This document shows, piece by piece, positions 51,213-60,966 of a DNA stretch of 64,000 nucleotides. The translations under genes and the position numbers were made by a program. The notes beneath the pieces were generated by a model. It saw nothing but the letters and a program-made list of their open reading frames with translations, was not told where the DNA came from and did not search any database. Positions within the stretch are counted from its first letter, which is position 1, and the number at the start of each line of letters is the position of its first letter. Source of the DNA: JALORV01 sp963703945 (GTDB lineage Bacteria; Pseudomonadota; Gammaproteobacteria; Burkholderiales; Burkholderiaceae_F); assembly GCA_963703945.1 (NCBI GenBank), contig CAVPGM010000007.1, positions 124,001-188,000 of the forward strand, given 5' to 3'.

Positions 51213-51843
51213 TCAGCCCTCGGCGCGCGCGCGCAGCGCGAGCAGACGCGGATCTCCGATGCGGCACGCGTCCTCGGCGGACGGTCGGTCGTTCTCGTAC
51301 ACCTTCAGGGCGACCGAGCGGGCGTTCAGCGGTTCGACCTCGTCGGTGGGCAGGCGCGGTACGCCTGCGTATCCCCACGCACGCCAGCTGCTGTGCCCCA
51401 TACTCAACCGCCTCGGCAAGCTTTGCCCGTACCGGCTCGGTCAGGCTGCCGCCGAAGTCGTCGAGCGTCTGCGGCTGAACTCCGATCGCGACGATGCTGT
51501 CGGGAGCGCAGCCATGCAGGTGCGCCAGTGCGAGCACGTCGTTGAATCCGTTCTGGTGTGGGCTCAGCTTGCGTGCACCCCACGCCGGGACTTCGTCGTC
51601 GCGGAGCACTCTCAGCGTGCCGGGCGGGTGGCCGAAGTCGATCGCATCGAACACCAGGACACGGCGGCTCGTTTCGACTTGCGGAAGCAGATTGAGGCCC
51701 AGCGTGCCGCCGTCGACCAGTTCGACGCCGGCCGGAAAACTGAACGCTTCGTGCAGCGCTTCGACTGCGCGCACGCCGAAGCCTTCATCGGCCCACAGCA
51801 GGTTGCCGATTCCGAGGACTAACACCTCGCGTCGCCCGTCCAT
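51213..51843 (-). CDS. hoxM: Hydrogenase-specific maturation endopeptidase HoxM/HupD; frameshifted as read
   Basis: The nickel-dependent protease that removes the C-terminal extension of the large subunit after cofactor insertion. The metal-binding residues are present before the break: Glu in DEGFGVRAVEAL, Asp in FDAIDFG and His in SPHQNGFNDVLAL. Near 51395 the frame is lost: VEYGAQQLA runs out of the conserved sequence, and WGYAGVPRLPTDEVEPLNARSVALKVYENDRPS continues in another frame to a natural stop at 51213. One indel around GCGTGCGTGGGG restores a protein of about 205 residues. Its start is preceded by an unusual perfect palindrome (51847-51873). Confidence 0.9.
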
Positions 51844-51846
51844 CGC

Positions 51847-51873
51847 TTCGTGTAACCCCCTTCGTTACACGAA
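51847..51873. promoter_or_regulatory. Perfect 10-bp inverted repeat immediately upstream of hoxM
   Basis: TTCGTGTAAC, seven bases CCCCTTC, GTTACACGAA. It ends three bases before the hoxM start codon (minus strand) and covers the ribosome-binding region. The run GGGGG in its loop is the nearest Shine-Dalgarno-like sequence. A related half-site plus a second small palindrome, TGCGTT-ACATC-AACGCA, lies at 51901-51917. It could be an operator in DNA or an RNA hairpin controlling hoxM translation or message stability. Confidence 0.6.
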
Positions 51874-51953
51874 CGGTAGCGGGCATGCGCTGACACCCCT
51901 TGCGTTACATCAACGCAGCCTCTGTGCGCCTTGCGAACGTGTGAATGCGAGGA

Positions 51954-52280
51954 TCAGCGGTTGCGCAACGAGGCGCGCACTTCGCGTGCCGCGGTGTGCA
52001 TATCCCACGCGACCTGCAGGTGCATCCAGAAGGCCGCTTCGTTCTTGAAGAAGAGGCCGAGTCGCACTGCGGTGTCGGGCGTGATCGCGCGCCGGCCGTT
52101 GATCAGCTCGTTGATTCGGCGTCGTGACACGCCGAGCGCCTTCGCCAAGGCCGTCTGGCTGATGCCGAGCGGCGCGAGGAAGCGGCTTTCAAGGAAATGT
52201 CCGGGCTGCGGCGGTCGACGAGCCGGAATGCCGAGCGAGGCCGGCTGGCCCCGCTGGGAACTGCGCGTCGCCATCATCAT
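51954..52280 (-). CDS. HigA-like XRE-family HTH protein inside the hydrogenase operon
   Basis: A 108-residue HigA-family antitoxin-like regulator: GHFLESRFLAPLGISQTALAKALGVSRRRINELINGRRAITPDTAVRLGLFFKNEAAFWMHLQVAWDMHTA. It lies on the same strand between hoxZ (13 bases upstream) and hoxM (110 bases downstream), a place where the Cupriavidus operon has no gene. No RelE/HigB toxin gene is adjacent. It could repress or modulate the operon, perhaps via the palindrome before hoxM, or be a domesticated antitoxin. Three consecutive ATG-like starts (MMMATR) leave the exact start uncertain. It shares its core with HigA at 6410-6715 but is clearly a different protein. Confidence 0.85.
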   Translation of the reverse strand: MMMATRSSQRGQPASLGIPARRPPQPGHFLESRFLAPLGISQTALAKALGVSRRRINELINGRRAITPDTAVRLGLFFKNEAAFWMHLQVAWDMHTAAREVRASLRNR

Positions 52281-52293
52281 GGTGAAAGCGCCG

Positions 52294-53064
52294 TCAGACC
52301 TTCTCGATGCGCGCGCCAGTCTTGAAGGTACGAACTCCGCTGATCATCGTCCCGACCATGCTTTGCTGGCTCATGATGTCCTCGCGGAACACCATGTACA
52401 TGTGCACCATCGCGAAGATCATTAGGTACCACATCGCAAGGTGATGCACTGTGCGGACCATCTGCGGTTCGCCGAGCAGCACGAATACCCAGCCGAAGAA
52501 CTGCATCCACGAACTGCCCCATCCCCACTGTTCGGCGTAAAGCGCCAGGCCGGTCACGATGATGACCACGGAGCCCAGCACATACATTGCGAACATCGCG
52601 AACTGGGCGAGCGGGTTATGGCCGATCCACAACGCCGACTCGCGCTTGATGAACAGGTAGTACATCGTCTGGCTGAACAGGCCCTTCCACCAGCGGCCGC
52701 TCCACACCGGCGGGATGAAGATCGCCCGCGCATGGTGATTGCCGACGATCGCCCAGTAGACGCGCACTGCGAAGGCCACGGCGAAGATCATCCCGGCGCA
52801 GAAGTGAATGACGCGGACGTTGCCGAAGAAGTAGGTGAGGGCGGCGTCCTCGCGAGGTCCGCTCCACGGCGATCCGATCAGGTAGCCGGTCGGGATCAGG
52901 ATGAACATCGCGATCATCATCACCCAGTGCCAGATGCGCACCGGGGCCTCGTACACATACACCTGCTCGAGCCGGCCGCCGAGTACTGCTCCGCTGACCG
53001 GATCGACCTGCATCGCTCCCTCGCCGTGCGGGGTCGCGCGACCAACTGCCGTGCCGCTTGCCAT
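52294..53064 (-). CDS. hoxZ: Hydrogenase cytochrome b subunit HoxZ/HupC
   Basis: A 256-residue di-haem membrane cytochrome b that anchors the periplasmic hydrogenase and passes electrons to quinone. Four membrane segments are visible, with haem-ligand histidines in VRIWHWVMMIAMFILIPTGYLIG, VRVIHFCAGMIFAVAF and VRTVHHLAMWYLMIFAMVHMYMVFREDIMS. The C-terminal GVRTFK is typical. The hydrogenase contact region PWSGPREDA after helix 1 is typical. The N-terminus has about 30 extra residues compared with many relatives. It lies 13 bases after hoxG. Confidence 0.95.
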   Translation of the reverse strand: MASGTAVGRATPHGEGAMQVDPVSGAVLGGRLEQVYVYEAPVRIWHWVMMIAMFILIPTGYLIGSPWSGPREDAALTYFFGNVRVIHFCAGMIFAVAFAVRVYWAIVGNHHARAIFIPPVWSGRWWKGLFSQTMYYLFIKRESALWIGHNPLAQFAMFAMYVLGSVVIIVTGLALYAEQWGWGSSWMQFFGWVFVLLGEPQMVRTVHHLAMWYLMIFAMVHMYMVFREDIMSQQSMVGTMISGVRTFKTGARIEKV

Positions 53065-53077
53065 CGATGACTCCTTG

Positions 53078-54871
<1,794 letters not shown>

Positions 54872-54873
54872 GA

Positions 54874-55977
54874 TTATTTCTCCACCGTCTCTTTGTCATT
54901 GCGGGACGAACTGCGCGCCTGCTTGATCGCGCTGACAGCCGCGTGCGCGGCGAGGGCCGCGCCGGCGACCGCCACGGCCGCGACTCCGAATGTCGTCGCC
55001 GTGCCCTCGATGCCGAGGCCGGCGAGTCCCGGCGGACGGATCGTCGTCAGGTGGTCGTAGAACGAACCCTTGTCCCAGAAGTCGTCTTCCGAGCAGCCGA
55101 TGCAGCCGTGTCCCGACTGGATCGGGAAGCTCAAACCTTCGTTCCACCGCGTAGCCGAGCACGCGTTGTAGGTGACCGGGCCCTTGCAGCCGACCTTGTA
55201 CAGGCAGTAGCCCATGCGTGCACCCGCGTCGTCGAACTTCTCGACGAACTGGCCGGCATCGAAATTCGGGCGGCGATAGCACTTGTCGTGCACCCGCACG
55301 CTGTAGAACATCTTCGGCCGGCCCTGCGCGTCCAGTTCGGGCAGCCGATCGAACGTAAGGATGTAGGCGACGACACCGGTCATCACTTCGGCGATCGGCG
55401 GGCATCCCGGCACCTTGATGATCGGTTTGTCGAAGATGACCTTGTGTATCGGCGTGGCCTGTGTCGGATTCGGCTTTGCCGCCTGCACGCAACCCCACGA
55501 CGCGCACGAGCCCCACGAGATGATCGCCTTCGCGTCCTTGGCGACGTGCTTCAGCTTTTCGACGAACGGCTTGCCGCCGGGAATGCAGTAGATCCCGTCG
55601 TCGGCCAGCGGCGGATTGCCCTCGCACGCCAGGATGTAGTTGCCCTTGTACTTGGTGATCGTCTGCTCGAGCGCTTCCTCGGCCTGGTGGCCGGCTGCGG
55701 CCATCAGCGTGTCGTCGTAGTCGAGCGAGAGCATCGACAGCACAACGTCCTTGGCGAGCGGGTGCGCGGAACGGATGAACGATTCGGTGCAGCAGGTGCA
55801 CTCGAGACCGTGCAGCCAGACCACCGGCGTGCGCGGCTTGGTTTCAAGCGCTTTGGCGATCTGCTGTGCGCCGGCATCGCCGAGTCCGAGAGACGCTGCG
55901 GTCAGGCTGCAGAACTTGAGGAAGCTCCGCCGCGTAATACCCTGCCGCCGCATCATTTCGTATGACGTTTCGAACAT
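54874..55977 (-). CDS. hoxK: Membrane-bound [NiFe] hydrogenase small subunit HoxK/HupS, oxygen-tolerant type
   Basis: A 367-residue iron-sulfur subunit. The Tat signal MRRQGITRRSFLKFCSLTAASLGLG is followed by WLHGLECTCCTESFIRSAHPLAKDVVLSM. The second Cys in ECTCC and the Cys in SWGSCASWGCVQ are the two extra cysteines that make the proximal [4Fe-3S] cluster of oxygen-tolerant hydrogenases; standard enzymes have glycines there. The distal and medial cluster motifs (HDKCYRRPNFDAGQF, GCKGPVTYNACSATRWNEG, SGHGCIGCSEDDFWDKGSFYD) and a C-terminal membrane helix (TATTFGVAAVAVAGAALAAHAAVSAI) are complete. It is the first gene of the operon, about 100 bases downstream of an FNR-like box. Confidence 0.97.
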   Translation of the reverse strand: MFETSYEMMRRQGITRRSFLKFCSLTAASLGLGDAGAQQIAKALETKPRTPVVWLHGLECTCCTESFIRSAHPLAKDVVLSMLSLDYDDTLMAAAGHQAEEALEQTITKYKGNYILACEGNPPLADDGIYCIPGGKPFVEKLKHVAKDAKAIISWGSCASWGCVQAAKPNPTQATPIHKVIFDKPIIKVPGCPPIAEVMTGVVAYILTFDRLPELDAQGRPKMFYSVRVHDKCYRRPNFDAGQFVEKFDDAGARMGYCLYKVGCKGPVTYNACSATRWNEGLSFPIQSGHGCIGCSEDDFWDKGSFYDHLTTIRPPGLAGLGIEGTATTFGVAAVAVAGAALAAHAAVSAIKQARSSSRNDKETVEK

Positions 55978-56075
55978 GGCCACTCTCCCCTGAATCGATT
56001 CCGGCGCGCTTGGCCGACTCTCTTTGACGGCCCCGACCGCATGCGCGCATCCTTCTCCATTGCACACCTGGTCGG

Positions 56076-56089
56076 TTGATGCACGTCAA
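56076..56089. promoter_or_regulatory. FNR/Crp-type palindrome upstream of hoxK
   Basis: TTGATGCACGTCAA fits the TTGAT-N4-ATCAA consensus at nine of ten positions. It lies about 100 bases before hoxK (minus strand) and about 170 before the cNMP gene (plus strand), and could control either. No sigma-54 box was seen in this gap. Confidence 0.5.
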
Positions 56090-56261
56090 CGCGCTGACAA
56101 CCGTGCGAAAGTTGCTTGATGCGACTGCAGGCTGTTACGAAGACCGTTACAGTTCGGCAGGCGCTGACGCTTGTTTCTTTGCTCTAATGCAAGTCGCGAA
56201 CACTGCGTCGGGCGTCTAATACAGCCGCGGCGTTTGGCCGGAGTTCCACCATTGCGGGGTC

Positions 56262-56747
56262 ATGATGTCGGAGGAGAGCTACAGCGCACTTCGGGGTTCG
56301 CGCCTGGCCGCGGAACTCGACGACACACAGTGCCGCACGCTGGCCGCACTGATGGAATTGCAGGACCTTAATGACGGCGATGTGCTCGTGCGCGAGGGCG
56401 GCGCCGACGATCATCTGTTCGTCGTGATCAGCGGAGCGCTGGGCGTGATCCGTCACCCGCAGGGAGAGCCTCCGGTAACGCTGCACACACTGGTACCCGG
56501 CGACTTGGCAGGCGAACTGTCGTTCATCGACGGCACCGAGCGTTACGCCTCGCTGGTGGCGGAGGGTCCGACGCGCGTGATGTCACTTCGCCGCCCAGCG
56601 TTCGAGTCGTTGCTGAAGTCCGAGCCCGAGATCGTCTATCGCACCCTAAGGGCCATCGTCAGGACCGCCCACGCGATCCAGCGGCGACTCTCGGTCCAGT
56701 CTGTCGAACTGGCGAACTACATCTACAAGCAGCACGGAAGGTACTGA
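56262..56747 (+). CDS. Cyclic nucleotide-binding domain protein without DNA-binding domain
   Basis: A 161-residue protein consisting of one cNMP-binding domain: LAALMELQDLNDGDVLVREGGADDHLFVVISGALGVIRHPQGEPPVTLHTLVPGDLAGELSFIDGTERYASLVAEGPTRVMSLRRPAFESLL, with the PGDLAGELSF phosphate-binding cassette element, then a C-terminal helix. Unlike Crp/Fnr regulators it lacks a helix-turn-helix, so it is likely to act by protein contact. It is divergent from hoxK and shares that 284-base regulatory gap, including an FNR-type palindrome. The ligand is not known. It could be a sensor for respiration-linked regulation (inference). Confidence 0.8.
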   Translation: MMSEESYSALRGSRLAAELDDTQCRTLAALMELQDLNDGDVLVREGGADDHLFVVISGALGVIRHPQGEPPVTLHTLVPGDLAGELSFIDGTERYASLVAEGPTRVMSLRRPAFESLLKSEPEIVYRTLRAIVRTAHAIQRRLSVQSVELANYIYKQHGRY

Positions 56748-56829
56748 AACCTCCGGGAAGAAGGGCGCAGAAACCTGGGTCCGCCAACTATTCGCGGCGC
56801 CATCCTGAGCGCGGAACCCGTACGCTGAT

Positions 56830-57261
56830 TCAGCGCAGTTCCTGCAGGTGCTTGCGGCGCCGTTCCTCGGCGACGAACTCCTCTAGGTCTGGATCGAGCG
56901 CGCTGCGCGATGAGATGATGCCAATCGGCACATCGTTCTCGACCACCGGCAGATGGCGAAAGCCGTTTTCGTGCATCAGCACCATCGCCACGCCGAACGA
57001 CTTGTCAGGCGCGATCGTCTTCGGATTCGCGGTCATCACGTCGCCGATACGGGTCGATGCCGAGTCGAGTCCGCGCGCAACCACGCGAAAAACGACATCG
57101 CGCTCGGTAAAGATGCCGAGCAGTCGCTCGTCCTCCACCACAAGGACGGCGCCGACGCGGCGGGCGGCCATCAACTTCGCCGCCTCGCGCACGGTCGTAT
57201 GCGGCGGGGCAAGCAGCAACTTGCGCGACTTCATGAGCTCCTTGACGGGTGTGCTGAACAT
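56830..57261 (-). CDS. Two-CBS-domain protein
   Basis: A 143-residue protein with two CBS domains: residues about 7-65 (PVKELMKSRKLLLAPPHTTVREAAKLMAARRVGAVLVVEDERLLGIFTERDVVFRVVARG) and about 75-130 (RIGDVMTANPKTIAPDKSFGVAMVLMHENGFRHLPVVENDVPIGIISSRSALDPD). Such stand-alone CBS pairs bind adenine nucleotides and regulate other proteins. The start MFSTPVKELM at 57261 gives the natural family N-terminus. An FNR-type palindrome lies about 95 bases upstream. It is convergent with the cNMP gene and next to genes that look anaerobic or redox-related. Confidence 0.85.
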   Translation of the reverse strand: MFSTPVKELMKSRKLLLAPPHTTVREAAKLMAARRVGAVLVVEDERLLGIFTERDVVFRVVARGLDSASTRIGDVMTANPKTIAPDKSFGVAMVLMHENGFRHLPVVENDVPIGIISSRSALDPDLEEFVAEERRRKHLQELR

Positions 57262-57353
57262 GCGTGCCTCTTCCTGCGCGGGAATACGGCTGCGCGGCCA
57301 GCGGCCGCGCAGATCACTTCCGCACCAAGCTAGCGGCAAGTGGGGTCATTGCG

Positions 57354-57367
57354 TTGACGGCGGTCAA
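57354..57367. promoter_or_regulatory. FNR/Crp-type palindrome upstream of the CBS gene
   Basis: TTGACGGCGGTCAA is a perfect TTGAC-N4-GTCAA inverted repeat, close to the FNR consensus, about 95 bases before the CBS gene start (minus strand). It resembles the site upstream of hoxK. Confidence 0.5.
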
Positions 57368-57481
57368 CGCAGTCGGGCGGACTACCTATTTCGGCGGATG
57401 CGTCCGATTCCGTACTGATTCAGTCGGACTTTGCGCCGCGAGGGCGCGAATGCGGCGCGGCACTCGGGTCGATTGTGCCGG

Positions 57482-58522
57482 CTACTGCCTCTGGCCCGAG
57501 GTGGTGGGATAGCCTGCGTCACGCCAGGCCTTCATCCCGCCGTCCAGCGCGACAGCACGCAGGTAACCCATCTGCCGCAGGGTCGCAGTCGCCAGCGTCG
57601 AGATCTTGCCCAGCTCGCAATACACGACGATGCGCCGCGTCGGATCGGGCAGGTCCTGGTTGACGCGCAACTCCAGTTGCCCGCGCGGCAGCAGCGTCGC
57701 ACCAGGAATGTGGCACTGCTCGTAGGCGTCGCGCTCGCGGACGTCGAGAACCAGAATCTCGTTGGCGTCGCCGCCGTTGCGCGCATTGAGTTCGGCGAGC
57801 GACATGAACGGCACTTTCGAGGCCGCCTCGGCAAGCATTTGTGCGACCGTCTTTCCGCCGCTCATGTTGGTGCGCAGCGCCTCGGTCACGTGCGTGGGCA
57901 TGGTGAGGTTGAGACTGTTCATCATTTCGACGAATGCCGTCCGGTCGCGCACCTGCAGGCGGGGATTGCCGGCGATCTCGTCCCCGATCGTCGAGTGGCT
58001 GCGGCCCTTGTACTCGTGTGCGGGGTGCACCTTCAGCGTCGGGTCGAGCCGCATCACACGGGTGAAAAGGCTCTCGTAAAGTGCCTCGGGATCGCCGGTC
58101 GGCAGGTCCGTGCGGCCGGTGGCGCCGATCAGCAGCGTATCGCCGGTGAACACCCGGTCCTCGACGATGAGGCAGATCGAGTCGCGTGTATGCCCGGGCG
58201 TGTGCAGCACCTGCAGGCGGAGCGTTCCGACTGCCAGCATGTCGCCATCGTCGAGCGCCAGGTTGACGAACGGCGCGGGACTCAGGCGATGCATCGCGAC
58301 CGGGACTTCCAGCCGTCGAGCCAGTTGCTGGGTTGCGGAAAAGTGATCGGCGTGTGTATGGGTGTCGATCACGTAGTGAATGCGCAGGCCGTCGCGCGCC
58401 GAAAGGGCGAGGTAGCGGTCGATCAGGCTGATCTCGGGGTCGATCAGCGCAGCCGCACAGCTCTCGGCACATCCGACCAGGTAGGACTGGCAGCCACCGG
58501 CGCTCAGGTGCTCGAAGATCAC
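57482..58522 (-). CDS. Metallo-beta-lactamase-fold persulfide dioxygenase-like protein fused to a rhodanese domain
   Basis: A 346-residue fusion. Residues 1-210 are an ETHE1/glyoxalase II-like domain with THTHADH near residue 56, and the second metal ligand region HTPGHTRDSICLIVEDRVFTGDTLLIGATGRTDLPTGDP. Residues about 245-340 are a rhodanese domain with the active cysteine in VVYCELGKISTL. ETHE1-type enzymes oxidise glutathione persulfide to sulfite, and rhodanese moves sulfane sulfur, so the fusion channels sulfur in sulfide detoxification. No ATG is available; translation probably starts at the GTG at 58522 (GVIFEHLSAGG). It runs in the same direction as the SLC13 gene upstream. Confidence 0.85.
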   Translation of the reverse strand: MIFEHLSAGGCQSYLVGCAESCAAALIDPEISLIDRYLALSARDGLRIHYVIDTHTHADHFSATQQLARRLEVPVAMHRLSPAPFVNLALDDGDMLAVGTLRLQVLHTPGHTRDSICLIVEDRVFTGDTLLIGATGRTDLPTGDPEALYESLFTRVMRLDPTLKVHPAHEYKGRSHSTIGDEIAGNPRLQVRDRTAFVEMMNSLNLTMPTHVTEALRTNMSGGKTVAQMLAEAASKVPFMSLAELNARNGGDANEILVLDVRERDAYEQCHIPGATLLPRGQLELRVNQDLPDPTRRIVVYCELGKISTLATATLRQMGYLRAVALDGGMKAWRDAGYPTTSGQRQ

Positions 58523-58606
58523 GCCATCCTCGCTTGTCGACGGTTCAGGGGAGTCGACACCGATTTGAGCACAGCGGCCGGTTCGTGGCCATCCGGCGCC
58601 CAAAGA

Positions 58607-58635
58607 AAAGCGCCGGCCATCGCGGCCGGCGCTTT
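58607..58635 (-). terminator. Intrinsic terminator of the SLC13 gene
   Basis: AAAGCGCCGGCC and GGCCGGCGCTTT form a perfect 12-bp stem with a five-base loop. On the minus strand the stem is followed by TTTCTTT, and it lies 18 bases after the transporter stop codon. Confidence 0.88.
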
Positions 58636-58652
58636 GCGGTGCAGGAACTTCG

Positions 58653-60176
58653 TCAACCGTGCATCGACAGCCACGGCACCCCGATGACCAGCAGCGCGAC
58701 GAAGAAGATCACGCCGAAGATCGCGCCAAGCCGCCAGTAGTCCTTCGACGGGATGTAGCCGCTCCCGTAGTACACGGGGCTCGGTCCGGTCGCATAGGGC
58801 GTCAGGATGCCCATGATGCCGAGCGTCATCGCCAGCAACATCGCGAAGGTCTTCATCGGCATGTCGGGAATGCCCAGGCCAACCGCAAGCATGACCGGCA
58901 GCATCGCGGTCACGTGCGCCGTGATGCTGGCGAAGAGATAGTGCGTGAAGAAGAACACCGCCACCAGGGCCAGCATCGCCAGGGTCGGCGATACCCCGCT
59001 CATCTGCGCGCCGATCGTCTCGGCGAACCATTTGACGAAGCCGACGCGGGCGAGGCCGTCCGCCAGTGCCACCAGTGTCGCAAACCACACGAGCGTGTTC
59101 CACGCCTGTTTGTTCGCGAGGATGTCGTCCCAGCCCACCACGCGACCGATGACCATCAGTGCGATGACCGCGATAGCGACTGTCGTGGCATTGATGTAGT
59201 CACCCGCGAAGATCCACAGCGCGAGTGCCAGGATCACAAGCGCGGCCAGGCCCATTTCGCGAGCGGTGAGTCCGCCCAGCTTCTTGAGCTCGGCGGCGGC
59301 CCAGTTCGGTACCTCGTCACCGCTCTTGACGGTCGGTGGGTACAGCACATAGGTCAGCAGCGGGATAGCCAGCAGCAGCAGGATGCCGACCGGCGCGAAG
59401 GCCATGAACCACTCGGTCCAGCTGAACGTGACCTTGGCCGTCTTGCTGATCAGTTCGATCGCAAGCAGGTTGGGCGCCAGCGCAGTGATGAACATCGAGC
59501 TGGTGACGCAGGTCACCGCGATCGCGGTCCACATCAGGTACCCGCCGATGCGGCGCGACGACGGGTCATTCGGTTTGCTGTCATACAGTGCAGGCAGGTT
59601 GCGGATGACCGGATACACGGTGCCAGCACTGCGAGCCGTATTGGACGGAGTGAATGGTGCAAGCAGCAGATCGGCGAAGGCAACCGCATAGCCGAGCGTG
59701 AGTGTCCGGCGTCCCATGCCCTTGACCAGCTTCAGCGAGATGCGGCGTCCCAGGCCCGTCTTCTCGTAGCCAAGCGCGAACATGAACGCGGCGAAGATCA
59801 GCCACACCGTCGCGTTCGAGAAGCCTGATAACGCCCAGGTCAGACCGGCGGTGGCCGGCTTGAACCCGGCCTTGGCCAGTTCAGCCGGGCCGAAGAGCAC
59901 GTACGGTGCGAGCACCGTCACGAGTGTCACGCCGATCAGCCCGATAGCGGCGCCCGGAAGGGGCTCGAGCACAAGACCAACGATGACGCCCGCGAAGATC
60001 GCGAAGAAGTACCACGCGTGCTGCGCAAGACCTTCCGGCGTCGGCAACGCGGCAATGATCAGCGCGACTATGACGGGAGCAAGTGCCTTCCAGGGGAAGG
60101 CATGCCCGCCTTTCCTGGCGGGTAGTGCCACTGGTGCAGAAACCGGCAGGCTGCCGGGGTGGACCGCGGTTGTCAT
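58653..60176 (-). CDS. SLC13/DASS-family anion transporter (CitT/TtdT-like)
   Basis: A 507-residue inner membrane transporter with about 12 hydrophobic segments, of the divalent anion:sodium symporter family. Recognisable are the SNT motif (PFTPSNTARSAGTVYPVIRNLP) in the first hairpin and a second conserved region ATGPSPVYYGSGYIPSKDYWRLGAIFG near the C-terminus, the type seen in dicarboxylate exchangers such as the oxoglutarate/malate and tartrate/succinate carriers. The substrate is a dicarboxylate or tricarboxylate by family. The start at 60176 has a GGGAGGGA site before it. It ends in a strong terminator. Confidence 0.92.
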   Translation of the reverse strand: MTTAVHPGSLPVSAPVALPARKGGHAFPWKALAPVIVALIIAALPTPEGLAQHAWYFFAIFAGVIVGLVLEPLPGAAIGLIGVTLVTVLAPYVLFGPAELAKAGFKPATAGLTWALSGFSNATVWLIFAAFMFALGYEKTGLGRRISLKLVKGMGRRTLTLGYAVAFADLLLAPFTPSNTARSAGTVYPVIRNLPALYDSKPNDPSSRRIGGYLMWTAIAVTCVTSSMFITALAPNLLAIELISKTAKVTFSWTEWFMAFAPVGILLLLAIPLLTYVLYPPTVKSGDEVPNWAAAELKKLGGLTAREMGLAALVILALALWIFAGDYINATTVAIAVIALMVIGRVVGWDDILANKQAWNTLVWFATLVALADGLARVGFVKWFAETIGAQMSGVSPTLAMLALVAVFFFTHYLFASITAHVTAMLPVMLAVGLGIPDMPMKTFAMLLAMTLGIMGILTPYATGPSPVYYGSGYIPSKDYWRLGAIFGVIFFVALLVIGVPWLSMHG

Positions 60177-60404
60177 GAATCCCTCCCTTCCTCGTAATCG
60201 GGTCGGTCCGGAATTCCGCAACACGGTCGATACTCCGGACCGGGTATGGAGAAATTGTCGACCTGTGGACAGTGGGCGACATGACATCGCTCAAGGTCGA
60301 GCGTCACCATGCGATCATGTTTTGCGATCTGCGAGCAAAGGGCGGGTGATGTACCCGGCTACGATCCAGCCCCGAATTCACAGATCAAGTGACGACGTTT
60401 CACC

Positions 60405-60931
60405 ATGAGCACCGACGTTCCAGAAACCGAGATAACGCTGCGCGATGGACGCAGCGTTTCCGTTCGTGCCGTCCGCCCGACGGACGAGGCAGAGATCGTG
60501 CAGGCCTTCGACCGGATGAGCGAGGATGCGCGCTACATGCGCTTCATGCGATTCGTGCGCGAGCCCAACATGGAGCGCCTGCGGAAGGCACTGGCCTCGT
60601 TCCCCGAGAGTGGTGTCGGAATCGTGGCGACCGTGCCGGCGGACGATGGCATCGATATCGTCGGAAGCACGATCGCCATCATCGGGAGCAACCCGACTCC
60701 TGCGAATTCGCGATCAACGTCGCGACCAAGTTCGGCGGAGCCGGTCTGGCGAGCACGCTGATGAAGATGCTCATCGACGCGACGTCACGGCGCGGCCTCA
60801 AGGAGATGGAAGGCTTCGTGCTGGCGGAAAACCAGTCGATGCTGCGCCTCGCCAGGCGTCTGGGATTCACCATCGCGCCCGATCCGGAAGATCGGGCCGT
60901 TCGAATCTGCCGACTGCAACTGGGAGGTTGA
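60405..60931 (+). CDS. GNAT-family acetyltransferase; frameshifted as read
   Basis: A GNAT protein related to the acetyltransferase domain at the end of PatZ/Pka-type protein acetylases. The first part (ITLRDGRSVSVRAVRPTDEAEIVQAFDRMSEDARYMRFMRF) is read from the ATG at 60405. Near 60697 the conserved sequence passes to another frame (SCEFAINVATKFGGAGLASTLMKMLIDATSRRGLKEMEGFVLAENQSMLRLARRLGFTI). The acetyl-CoA pyrophosphate-binding pattern (R/Q-x2-G-x-G/A) appears degenerate as KFGGAGLASTLM. Rejoined length is about 175 residues. The target is not known. An indel in the AACCCGACTCC run is likely. Confidence 0.82.
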
Positions 60932-60966
60932 TGAGCTCGGACGCGGCAACCCGGGCAGGGTGCCGC

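Noticed and set aside
50893..51843. A single 316-residue HoxM-HoxL fusion protein
   Set aside because: The region between the two is not conserved in that frame, while the true HoxM C-terminus is present in another frame with a stop two bases before the invariant HoxL start. The fusion is an artefact of the frameshift.
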